Position numbers and translations under genes: made by a program | In this document: positions 1 to 5,440 of the stretch, piece after piece | Layout: the number at the start of each line of letters is the position of its first letter | How positions within the stretch are numbered: position 1 is the stretch's first letter | Assembly: GCA_030430835.1 (NCBI GenBank) | Contig: JAUIKJ010000220.1 | Span: 1-5,440 of the forward strand | DNA: 5,440 nucleotides | Direction of reading: 5' to 3' | DNA from: Candidatus Hydrogenedentota bacterium | Lineage (GTDB): Bacteria > Hydrogenedentota > Hydrogenedentia > Hydrogenedentales > JAEUWI01 | The notes under the pieces: generated by a model | The model's input: the letters and a program-made list of their open reading frames with translations, nothing else | Told to the model about the DNA's origin: nothing | Database searches by the model: none

Positions 1-122
1 AGCCCCTCGTCGACCGCCCGGTCGCAGGAGCGCGCGAGCTTCTCGCCCACCACCGAGCCCATGCTGCCGCCGAGGAACGCGAAGTCCATCGCCGCCGCGA
101 TGCAGGTGACGCCACGGATCTC
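1..122 (-). CDS. accD: Fragment of acetyl-CoA carboxylase carboxyltransferase beta subunit (AccD), fused in frame to the kinase
   Basis: In the same frame as the kinase, residues from about 490 onward read GVTCIAAAMDFAF, then LGGSMGSVVGEK, then LARSCDRAVDEG. This matches the core of the AccD carboxyltransferase (crotonase-fold) domain, where an AAAMDF/AVMDF strand is followed by the invariant GGSMGSVVGEK glycine-rich segment. That segment lies shortly before the GGARMQE motif, which would fall outside the window. AccD pairs with AccA to carboxylate acetyl-CoA to malonyl-CoA, the first step of fatty-acid synthesis. Only about 37 residues are present. The N-terminal zinc finger is missing because kinase sequence stands in its place. 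The 37 codons from 113 down to 3 all end in G or C, and bases 1-120 are about 72% GC against about 57% for 121-240, so this DNA looks foreign to the kinase gene. The exact junction lies somewhere in 105-122. Confidence 0.75.
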
Positions 123-1583
123 CATCCGGCTGAACTCGATCATCTCGTTGATCAGCGCAATAAGGCGTTGCACATTACGGGCCATCACTTCGAACGCCGC
201 TTTCTGCGGCGCCTCAGTTTCTCCCAGACTGCCGGATTGCAGCATTTCTACGTAGCCCTGAATGGTACTCAGCGGCGTGCGCAGTTCATGGCTCACATTC
301 GAAAGAAAGCTGTCCTTCGCGCGATCATGCGCACGCAGTTCCTCGTTCGCCCGCTCCAGTTCGGACGCGCGTTTGCGCAACTGGCCCTCCATCACCTTCA
401 ATTCCGCGACGGAAGTTACCACCAGGGAGAAGACCGGATCGTTCTCCCGTGCGTCCTCAATGTGCGTGATGGCCACCACCGCGGGCACCGCCCCTCCCTG
501 CGCCGAAAGCAGCGCAACCTCCTGCCGCGCTTCGATGATGCTGAGCGAGGCCCCCTTGGACAACATGTTCAGAAGGCGTACGCGTCCGGCCGGATCCACG
601 AAGTCGAAGATGTCGCGTCCGAGCAACGCTTCCCGGGGGGCTTCAAGCATCTGCGCGATACGTTCATTGGCAAAGCGAATCTGGTTCCGCCGGTCCAGCG
701 TGAGAAAGCCCTCGTTCATCGATTCCAGCAACTGCCGAAAACGCGCCTCGGACGCGCGCAGCTTGCGGGTCTGTTCCTCGACCAGTTTCTGCAGCCCTTC
801 GGCATAGCGTTCCACGCGACGTGACAAGCGGTCGTGCTCGGTAATGTCGCGCACGGTCGTCAGCGACGCGGTCTGGCGGTTGTTGCGATCGAAGATGGGG
901 GTCCCGCTGAACCAGAAGAGCCGGTCTTCCCCGTTGACGTTCCACGTCACTTCGTACTCCGAGGCCTGCCCCTGCAGGCGTCGCTCGATGTGCTCCTGAA
1001 TCGGCTCCACTTCCAGCGCGCGGCTCAATTCGGTGCCCAGGTGACCAACCACCTCCGCCCGCTCAAGGCCGGACATGACAAGGAAGCGGTTGTTCACGGA
1101 AACGACCTTGCCTTCCGCATCCAGCAGCAGAAAGCCTTCGGTGATGTGCTCGGCGAGTAGCTCGAATCGATCCGCGATCTCTTCGATATTCTCGCCGGTC
1201 CGGGCTATGTGCAGCATTATCACGAAGAGCCCGAGCAAGAGACTCAACATGCCGATGGCCTGCGAGAGCATCCCGCCGGGAAAGGGAACAACCTCTTCCT
1301 CAAGAATGGGGCCGAGCGGACCGGAAAGCCCCGACACGCTCAGCGCGCCCCCCAGAAGAAGCATGAGCATGCCAACGAAGAGAATGCCCCGCTCAAAGCG
1401 GCCCGTCCGGTAACGCGAAAGCAGACTGCCGCCGGCGACCATCGGGACCGCCATGGATATGGCGATGATAATCAGGCGGACAACCAGGTCTTCGAACTGG
1501 CGCGCGAAGACCACCCCCCCCAATCCGATCACAATCGGGATCAGGTACAACAGATAGCGGCGTGTCTGTGGCGGATTGGTCAT
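1..1583 (-). CDS. PAS-domain sensor histidine kinase, 3' part replaced by an AccD fragment
   Basis: The frame is open from an ATG at 1583 to the window edge (527 codons). A GGGAG ribosome site lies 5 nt upstream of this ATG. Four hydrophobic segments come first (about residues 10-27, 34-55, 66-86 and 104-127), with no sizeable periplasmic sensor loop. Two PAS domains follow at about 141-255 (ITEGFLLLD, later TPIFD and VRDITE) and 282-395 (SMNEGFLTLD), joined by a charged, probably coiled-coil linker. A second linker leads to a HisKA helix with SNVSHELRTP, whose phospho-acceptor is His432. The second HisKA helix ends in NEMIEFSRMEI at about 479-489. A normal kinase would continue into a HATPase_c domain of about 110 residues with N, G1 and G2 boxes. 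Here the frame turns into AccD sequence instead, so the product as written could not autophosphorylate. The sensed signal is unknown and no response regulator is nearby. The kinase call is firm; the 3' end is suspect. Confidence 0.88.
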   Translation of the reverse strand, partial: MTNPPQTRRYLLYLIPIVIGLGGVVFARQFEDLVVRLIIIAISMAVPMVAGGSLLSRYRTGRFERGILFVGMLMLLLGGALSVSGLSGPLGPILEEEVVPFPGGMLSQAIGMLSLLLGLFVIMLHIARTGENIEEIADRFELLAEHITEGFLLLDAEGKVVSVNNRFLVMSGLERAEVVGHLGTELSRALEVEPIQEHIERRLQGQASEYEVTWNVNGEDRLFWFSGTPIFDRNNRQTASLTTVRDITEHDRLSRRVERYAEGLQKLVEEQTRKLRASEARFRQLLESMNEGFLTLDRRNQIRFANERIAQMLEAPREALLGRDIFDFVDPAGRVRLLNMLSKGASLSIIEARQEVALLSAQGGAVPAVVAITHIEDARENDPVFSLVVTSVAELKVMEGQLRKRASELERANEELRAHDRAKDSFLSNVSHELRTPLSTIQGYVEMLQSGSLGETEAPQKAAFEVMARNVQRLIALINEMIEFSRMEIRGVTCIAAAMDFAFLGGSMGSVVGEKLARSCDRAVDEG

Positions 1584-1608
1584 GCGGCTCCCGGGGTGCT
1601 CCAGCGCT

Positions 1609-1639
1609 ATGATACGCGCAGGGGTCCCTCGCGGGGCAA
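1609..1639 (-). promoter_or_regulatory. Possible sigma70-type promoter of the histidine kinase gene
   Basis: On the minus strand TTGCCC (1634-1639, 4 of 6 to the -35 consensus) and TATCAT (1609-1614, 5 of 6 to the -10 consensus) are 19 nt apart. Transcription would start near 1602, leaving a leader of about 19 nt before the kinase ATG at 1583. The spacing is longer than ideal, and the site sits in the 61-nt gap after rnhA, so readthrough from rnhA could also serve. Confidence 0.28.
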
Positions 1640-1644
1640 ACTCC

Positions 1645-2053
1645 TCAGCGGCCGCGCTGGCGCAGGATGGCCTCGCTGGCCAGTTCGTCGCAGCGCTCGT
1701 TGTAATGGTGGCCGGCGTGCCCCTTCACCCAAGACCAGCGGATCGCATGGGTCTGGGCAAGTGCATCGAGCTGTTTCCAAAGATCAACGTTCTTCACGGG
1801 ATTCTTGCCCCGCTTCCAGCCCTGCCGCTTCCACTTCGGCATCCATTCGGTGATGCCCTTCTTCAGGTACTCAGAATCGGTATAGAGCGCCACATTGCAG
1901 GGCTTCTTCAGGGCTTCCAGACCCTTGATCGCGGCGGTCATCTCCATGCGGTTGTTGGTCGTCTCGTCCGCACCGCCGCTCAACTCCTTCTCGCGCTTGC
2001 CATTCACAGCCGCCGTCGGTGTAAATTTCTACGGTATTGTCGTTGTCAGGCAT
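1645..2053 (-). pseudogene. rnhA: Ribonuclease HI, broken by an internal deletion and frameshift
   Basis: RNase HI cleaves the RNA strand of RNA-DNA hybrids in the cytoplasm (R-loops, Okazaki primers). The reading starts at ATG 2053, with GGAG 5 nt upstream, and gives MPDNDNTVEIYTDGGC. The frame then shifts after the Cys codon (2006-2008). The downstream frame continues NGKREKELSGG to a TGA at 1645. By eye alignment to E. coli RNase HI all four catalytic acids are present: Asp in YTDGG, Glu in NNRMEM, Asp in YTDSEY and Asp in ERCDELA. KNVDLW and WVKGHAGH, which are hallmarks of bacterial type 1 enzymes, are also present. The missing part is the GNPGPGGWGA turn and following strand, about 14-15 codons. 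Only one base (2005) separates the two frames, so the loss would be about 41 or 44 nt. The restored length would be about 150 residues, which is normal. A GTG at 2007 could start the second frame, but that product would lack the first catalytic Asp. A sequencing or assembly error is as likely as true decay. Confidence 0.85.
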
Positions 2054-2092
2054 GGGAACTCCGTGTGTGCGCACTCGATGTGAAGAAGCAGG

Positions 2093-2121
2093 ATCTTAAA
2101 TCGTAGGTCACGGATTCGCAA
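2093..2121 (-). promoter_or_regulatory. Probable sigma70-type promoter for rnhA
   Basis: On the minus strand TTGCGA (2116-2121, 4 of 6 to TTGACA) and TAAGAT (2093-2098, 4 of 6 to TATAAT) are separated by exactly 17 nt. Predicted initiation near 2086 gives a leader of about 33 nt to the rnhA ATG at 2053. The site lies in the only sizeable gap in the window, where a new transcript would be expected after the sugar operon. The call rests on consensus matching alone. Confidence 0.38.
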
Positions 2122-2170
2122 GAATCCCGCATCCTGGGAGCGCAAGGCGCCGCCTGGCACGATGGTGTTT

Positions 2171-2229
2171 CACGGTCATATTCAATTCCACGCGTTGAAC
2201 GCCGGAGGGATCACAACGCGACCACCGTG
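2171..2229. repeat. Nested inverted repeats in the intergenic region
   Basis: CGCGTTG (2191-2197) pairs with CAACGCG (2214-2220) around a 16-nt loop. CACGGT (2171-2176) pairs with ACCGTG (2224-2229) outside it, with unequal internal loops of 14 and 3 nt. A separate perfect 6-bp stem with a GCAA tetraloop, GGATTC-GCAA-GAATCC, lies at 2112-2127 and overlaps the proposed rnhA -35 box. No T-run follows any stem, so none reads as an intrinsic terminator. I see no other structure in the 223-nt gap 2054-2276. Chance pairing is possible. Confidence 0.25.
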
Positions 2230-2276
2230 ATTGAAATGCAATGGAGTCTTCGAACGCGTGTTTTGCCAGGAGCGCG

Positions 2277-2807
2277 CTACCGCAGTTTGCGCAGGTATGC
2301 CGCAAAGCGTTCCTGACGATGCCGTTCCGCCAGCATCAGCGGGGTCCTGCCGTCTGCGTTCTCCGCCGTCAGCGATACACCAGCGCTACGGAGTGCCTTC
2401 ACCACGCCGCCCTGCCCAAAGATCGCCGCCGTATGCAAGGGCGTATCGCCGAACTGATCGGCCGCGCCCGCATCCGCGCCGTGCGCCAGCAGCCATTCCG
2501 CGGCCTCGCGCCGGCCATACATCGCGGCCGCATGCAGCGGGGTCATTCCCGTGCGATCCACCGCATTGACGTCGGCTCCGTGCGCGACCAGGGCTTCCAT
2601 CGCGTCAAGGCGCTTGTACTGCACCGCGAAGAAGAGCGGCGTCTTCTCCAGTGCATCACGGGTATGAACGCAATCCGGATCGTGTTCCAGCTGGGCCACG
2701 AGCGCGTCCAATGCGTCCAGCCCCACCAGGTCGTGCGGCGACGCGCTACAACCAAGCGCCGTCCCCACGAGGACAAGCAGGGTTCCGTATTGCAACCGGG
2801 GAAACAT
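2277..2807 (-). CDS. Ankyrin-repeat lipoprotein coupled to the sugar-binding protein gene
   Basis: This is a 176-residue protein. Residues 1-20 form a signal peptide (MFPRLQYG, a hydrophobic LLVLVG run, then TALG before Cys20) that fits a lipoprotein signal-peptidase II site, so the mature protein should be lipid-anchored outside the cytoplasm. After a short spacer come about four ankyrin units: near 54-84 (KTPLFFAV ... LVAHGADVNA), 85-117 (MTPLHAAA ... LLAHGADAGA), 118-150 (DTPLHTAA ... GVSLTA), and a capping unit at 151-176 (RTPLMLAE). Ankyrin stacks bind proteins, and no enzymatic domain is present. I chose the ATG at 2807 because it overlaps the TGA of the upstream binding-protein gene as TGATG, implying translational coupling. 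A TTG one codon earlier is possible. The stop is TAG at 2277. The partner is unknown; co-expression with the importer suggests, but does not show, an envelope role linked to sugar uptake. Confidence 0.85.
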   Translation of the reverse strand: MFPRLQYGTLLVLVGTALGCSASPHDLVGLDALDALVAQLEHDPDCVHTRDALEKTPLFFAVQYKRLDAMEALVAHGADVNAVDRTGMTPLHAAAMYGRREAAEWLLAHGADAGAADQFGDTPLHTAAIFGQGGVVKALRSAGVSLTAENADGRTPLMLAERHRQERFAAYLRKLR

Positions 2808-3829
2808 CAAAGCACCGGTTGCCCGCTTTGGCCCGGCGTGAAGTCGAGATCATCCCACTCGTCGTCTTCCTCAGCGGTGTCGTCGCCCCCCAGCCACTCG
2901 CCGCCGTTCTTCAGATTCTCCGGGGTGAATACGCGCGACTTGAGCACGATTTCCTTGGGAACATCCTCGCCCGCAAGGATCTTCAACGCGTTTTCAATCG
3001 CTTCCTTCCCGCCGGTGGGATACTCGAAACTCGCTGCGAGAATCCCCTGCGCCACATAAGCCTGACCTTCGTGCGGAAGCGCGTCGATGCCGACAAAGAG
3101 CATGTCCTTGTCCCGGCCGGCCGCCTTTGCCGCGAGCCACGCGCCGTGCGCGCCCGGGTCGTTGTGCGCGTAGACCAGCGCGATCTCGTCGTGCCGCGCC
3201 AGCGCGGATTCCATTTCCTTGCGTGCGTTCGGCTCGAGCCACTGCATGTCCGCCTCGAAAACGACCTCAATGTCGCTGCCCTCAATTCCCTTGCGGAAAC
3301 CGCTGTGCCGATCCTGCCCCGGCGTGCTGGTCATCAAACCCTTGAGTTCGACGACCTTGCCCTTGCCGCGGAGCGCATTGGCCACCCAAATTCCTGCCGC
3401 CTCGCCGATCAGCTTGTTGTCCGCGCCGATAAATTGCGTGTAGTTATCCCCCATCACCCGGCGATCCAGCACGATAACCGGGATGCCCGCGTCATAGGCC
3501 TTCTTCACCGGCGGCGTCAGGGGAGCCGCTTCCTTCGGGCTGATGATCAACAGGTCGATCCCCTGCCCCACGAATTCTTCGATGTGCGAACGCTGCTTCA
3601 GGGTGTCGTTCTGGGCGTCCTTGTAGACAAGTTTGATGTTCTGCTTGTCCTTCGCCGCGGCCTCGATGTCGGCGTTCATCTGCACCCGCCACGGCTCGCC
3701 CAGGTTGCACTGGCTCATGCCGATGACCCACGGGTCGGCTTCGGTGCCGCTTCCGCCGAAGGCCGGCAAGACCAGTACGGCCATGAGCAACGCGGCGCTC
3801 AGTGCGCGAGATACGGAACGGATAGACAT
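2807..3829 (-). CDS. ABC transporter periplasmic sugar-binding protein (RbsB/YtfQ-like)
   Basis: This is a 340-residue periplasmic binding protein of the ribose/galactofuranose type (Peripla_BP_4). It would capture a monosaccharide and deliver it to the membrane permease. Residues 1 to about 25 are a Sec signal (basic start, hydrophobic SAALLMAVLVLPAFG). The mature fold then shows VIGMSQCNLGEPW (35-47), GIDLLIISP (90-98), IPVIVLDRR (116-124), FIGADNKLIG (133-142), VYAHNDPGAHGAW (219-231) and FVGIDALPHEG (245-255). Residues that align by eye with the RbsB sugar pocket are Asp122, Arg123, Arg174, Asn223, Asp249 and Gln261. The best overall resemblance is to E. coli YtfQ, but the ligand cannot be settled from this. 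The start ATG 3829 has GGGAG at 3838-3842, 8 nt upstream, and the permease ends 13 nt before it. An odd feature is the strongly acidic C-terminal tail (about 316-330, DDTAEEDDEWDDLDF), which is not usual for the family. Confidence 0.92.
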   Translation of the reverse strand: MSIRSVSRALSAALLMAVLVLPAFGGSGTEADPWVIGMSQCNLGEPWRVQMNADIEAAAKDKQNIKLVYKDAQNDTLKQRSHIEEFVGQGIDLLIISPKEAAPLTPPVKKAYDAGIPVIVLDRRVMGDNYTQFIGADNKLIGEAAGIWVANALRGKGKVVELKGLMTSTPGQDRHSGFRKGIEGSDIEVVFEADMQWLEPNARKEMESALARHDEIALVYAHNDPGAHGAWLAAKAAGRDKDMLFVGIDALPHEGQAYVAQGILAASFEYPTGGKEAIENALKILAGEDVPKEIVLKSRVFTPENLKNGGEWLGGDDTAEEDDEWDDLDFTPGQSGQPVL

Positions 3830-3842
3830 AACGACGACTCCC

Positions 3843-4826
3843 TTAGGCCCGGCGCCGCTGCAAGAGTACGGCGGCCACGATGATCCCGCCGGTCAGCATG
3901 AGGCGGCTCGCCTCGCCCACGGCGTTGATGCTCAGAATCTTCTCAAGATAGCCGATGCTCAGCGTACCCAGCAAGGTGAGCAGGATGCTGCCGCGTCCGC
4001 CCATGAGGCTTGTACCGCCGATGACCACGATGGCGATGGCGGTAAGTTCGTAGGCCACCCCCGCCTCCGGATCGCCCTGATATTCCTGGGCCGCGTGGCA
4101 TATCCCCGCCACCGCCGCGAAGAGCCCGCACAGTGCGTAGGCCAGTATCTTCGTGCGCATCACCGGCACGCCGGAAAGGTGCGCGGCATATTCGTTGCCG
4201 CCGATGGCGTAGAGGTGGCGGCCCGGTCGCATCCGCGCCAGCAGCACCCAGGTCACCACCACGCACACGAGAAAAATGATGGTCACCACCGACACGTTGC
4301 CACCCAGTATCCGCGCATCGAGCGCATCGAATACGCGTGGCAATTCCACATACCCGAAACTGCCATCCGCGTTCTGGACGGATTGTGAAATCTTCTGCCC
4401 ACCGGAAACGTATTTGGCCAGTCCACGCGCGAAGACCATCATCGCCAGCGTCGCGATAAAGGGTTGCACGCCGAAGCGTGCGATGACACTCCCCGACACC
4501 GTGCCGCAGGCGGCCCCCAACGCGAGACACGCCCCAACAGCAAGGACCGGGTTCCAGCCCCAATGGATGCTCATGAGCGAAAAAACTACGGCCACCAGCC
4601 CGAGCACACTGCCGACGGACAGATCGATACCGGCGGTAAGGATGACGATCGTCATGCCGCAGGCGAGGATGCCGTGCTCCGAGACCTGCCGAAGCATGTC
4701 CCGGTGCGTGCTCCACTTGTGAAACGCGCCGTCGGCATGGAACACAAACCCCAGGGAGACGATTAGACCCAGCGCGATGAAGGCGCGCGTGGCGGGTTGC
4801 GCGAGGATGCGTTGTGCCGCGTTCAT
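3843..4826 (-). CDS. Sugar ABC transporter permease (RbsC/YtfT-like, BPD_transp_2)
   Basis: This 327-residue inner-membrane protein would form the translocation channel for the sugar captured by the next gene's product. It has about 9-10 hydrophobic segments, the clearest at about 14-30, 70-88, 92-113, 177-198, 226-245, 275-295 and 306-323. Family signatures are GMTIVILTAGIDLSVGSVLG (57-76), ARFGVQPFIATL (116-127), GRHLYAIGGNE (202-212) with HLSGVPV (216-222), and IGGTSLMGGRGS (269-280). The cytoplasmic GRHLYAIGGN-HLSGV loop is the usual contact with the ATPase. Length is normal for RbsC/YtfT/YjfF. The start ATG 4826 overlaps the preceding gene's TGA by 4 nt (ATGA), and the ribosome site is weak, so translation is probably coupled. 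The stop TAA at 3843 is 13 nt before the binding-protein start. Only one permease gene is seen, consistent with a homodimer, and no ATPase gene lies within the window. Confidence 0.93.
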   Translation of the reverse strand: MNAAQRILAQPATRAFIALGLIVSLGFVFHADGAFHKWSTHRDMLRQVSEHGILACGMTIVILTAGIDLSVGSVLGLVAVVFSLMSIHWGWNPVLAVGACLALGAACGTVSGSVIARFGVQPFIATLAMMVFARGLAKYVSGGQKISQSVQNADGSFGYVELPRVFDALDARILGGNVSVVTIIFLVCVVVTWVLLARMRPGRHLYAIGGNEYAAHLSGVPVMRTKILAYALCGLFAAVAGICHAAQEYQGDPEAGVAYELTAIAIVVIGGTSLMGGRGSILLTLLGTLSIGYLEKILSINAVGEASRLMLTGGIIVAAVLLQRRRA

Positions 4827-5115
4827 CGCCTGCGCCCCGGCTGCGCGCTCAGCTCCCAGCGCTCCATGAAGGTCAGGGGCGCCGCCGCGGAAACCTCTTG
4901 TCGCGGACTCTGTAGCGCGGCGCCGTAGCTCCGCGTCGCATCGTCGATCAGGATGATCAGATTGCCCCCCGCCTCGAACTCCTTCCCTTCATTCAGCACG
5001 CTAACGCGCCGTTGCCAATTGCCGCCGCGGCTCTCTTGGTCCAGGGTGAAACTCGTCGCGCACAGCAGGGTGTCCCGCGTGGGGCTCGTGGGCGGCACGG
5101 GGATCTGCCAGAAGC
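4823..5115 (-). CDS. C-terminal part of an unrecognised protein upstream of the permease
   Basis: The frame ending in TGA at 4823 is open leftward from the junction near 5115. It reads FWQIPVPPTSPTRDTL near its start, then NWQRRVSVLNEGKEF, AGGNLIILIDDATRSYG, and ends PLTFMERWELSAQPGRRR. About 95 residues are present. I do not recognise the family. It lacks the ABC-ATPase end expected in a sugar operon, it has no membrane segment in this part, and the alternation of short hydrophobic stretches suggests beta strands. Reality is supported by the 4-nt ATGA overlap with the permease start, by GC near 67% like the operon, and by absence of a better frame here. Beyond about 5115 this frame stays open to 5428 but becomes a shadow of the methyltransferase frame, with low-complexity and Ser/Leu-rich sequence, so the true N-terminus is missing. 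Confidence 0.55.
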
Positions 5116-5440
5116 GCATCGATTCCAGATGCCAGGTCATAGAGGTTATCGATGTGAGCCACGACATTGCAGCTCGTGACGAGCTGGAAGCGTCCGAATT
5201 CTTTTTCAAGTTCTTGAGCAATCGCTCGATTAAAAAACTCAGAAACAAAATGCCCAGTGGGATAATCCTGTTTTGCTTTCTCGACGCAGTTTTTGGCGCC
5301 GTCAACTCCAAAACCACGAAACCCCTGCTCAATGAGCGCTCCAATAAAGGTTCCGTCGTTGCATCCAATTTCCAAGGCCTGGGCATTCGGCTGATGGAAC
5401 TCTTTGGCAAGTTTCTCAGCTGCCGCACGGAAGTGAGTCA
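5103..5440 (-). CDS. Class I SAM-dependent methyltransferase fragment (C-methyltransferase-like)
   Basis: This frame enters from the right edge with no start and reads ALEIGCNDGTFIGALIEQG (SAM motif I, acidic-rich variant of GxGxG), then FRGFGVDGAKNCVEKAK (an acidic residue ending strand 2, for the ribose hydroxyls), FGRFQLVTSCNVVAHID (motif IV region), and NLYDLASGIDALLAD. The order and the NVVAHIDNLYDL signature resemble the central domain of sugar C-methyltransferases (Methyltransf_13/14 architecture), which act on nucleotide-linked deoxysugars, but the exact substrate is inference. After GIDALLAD a methyltransferase normally continues DG-V-F-V-FE. Here the frame becomes DPRAAHEPHAGHP and stops at TAG 5001, while the coding signal moves to another frame, so the protein is cut in mid-domain. 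GC in 5161-5400 is about 48%, against about 67% in 4861-5100. Both the frame change and the composition shift argue that this DNA is from another source. Confidence 0.75.

Noticed and set aside
168..1853. Long plus-strand open frames over the kinase and rnhA region (168-824, 262-807, 834-1160, 1209-1853)
   Set aside because: They are antisense to a minus-strand frame with clear PAS, HisKA and RNase H motifs. Their products are Arg/His/Ser-rich with no recognisable domains, as expected of mirror frames in GC-rich DNA.
2191..2220. Intrinsic terminator at the CGCGTTG/CAACGCG stem after the ankyrin gene
   Set aside because: The loop is 16 nt and no T-run follows on either strand.
2108..2305. A minus-strand frame of 65 codons with a CANCG pair suggesting a zinc ribbon
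   Set aside because: Only one Cys pair sits close together, the frame starts inside the ankyrin gene without a ribosome site, and the rest is low-information intergenic sequence.
2241..4388. Long plus-strand open frames opposite the sugar operon (2241-3059, 2651-3883, 3633-4388)
   Set aside because: They lie antisense to the ankyrin, binding-protein and permease genes, which carry signal peptides, membrane segments and family motifs. The 410-residue frame is long only because the opposite genes have few stop-complement codons.
3943..4716. A 257-codon minus-strand frame inside the permease gene
   Set aside because: It is a shifted frame of the permease, Arg/His/Gly-rich and without membrane segments, while the permease frame has full family motifs.
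5116..5428. N-terminal extension of the unrecognised protein frame up to 5428
   Set aside because: In this stretch the methyltransferase frame holds conserved motifs, and the other frame is Ser/Leu/Lys-rich shadow sequence beginning at a GTG without support.
1..5440. CRISPR array, tRNA, rRNA, insertion-sequence ends or attachment sites
   Set aside because: I saw no regularly spaced repeats, no tRNA-like cloverleaf, no rRNA segments, no transposase motifs and no terminal inverted repeats, including at the two composition joins.

Overview
This is a GC-rich window (roughly 60-67% in its core) from a Gram-negative-type bacterium, probably an uncultured one. The evidence is Sec and lipoprotein signal peptides, a periplasmic-binding-protein ABC importer, and short, tightly packed genes. 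No marker allows a firm phylum call. Every gene I accept is on the minus strand, so transcription runs from high to low coordinates.

The layout in transcription order is as follows. At 5440 to about 5110 there is the middle of a class I SAM-dependent methyltransferase, in markedly lower-GC DNA (about 48%). At about 5110-4823 there is the C-terminus of an unrecognised protein in a different frame. Its stop overlaps the next start (ATGA). At 4826-3843 there is a sugar ABC permease of the RbsC/YtfT type. After a 13-nt gap, 3829-2807 encodes a ribose/galactofuranose-type periplasmic sugar-binding protein. Its stop overlaps (TGATG) the start of a small ankyrin-repeat lipoprotein at 2807-2277. These last three genes, with the unrecognised protein, form one apparent operon for carbohydrate uptake. 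The ATPase subunit is not in the window.

A 223-nt intergenic region with a plausible promoter follows. Then comes an RNase HI gene (rnhA, 2053-1645) that is broken by a small deletion and frameshift at the conserved GNPGPGGW loop. Last, from 1583 to the window edge, there is a four-transmembrane, two-PAS sensor histidine kinase. It reads through its HisKA domain and then switches in frame at about position 110-122 into a fragment of acetyl-CoA carboxylase carboxyltransferase beta (AccD). The kinase ATPase domain is absent.

Both window ends therefore carry a gene fragment joined to an unrelated gene in mid-domain, each with a sharp change in base composition. The simplest reading is a metagenome contig with chimeric ends. 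True rearrangement is the alternative. I see no convincing undescribed system. The most biologically interesting item is the ankyrin lipoprotein translationally coupled to the sugar-binding protein.
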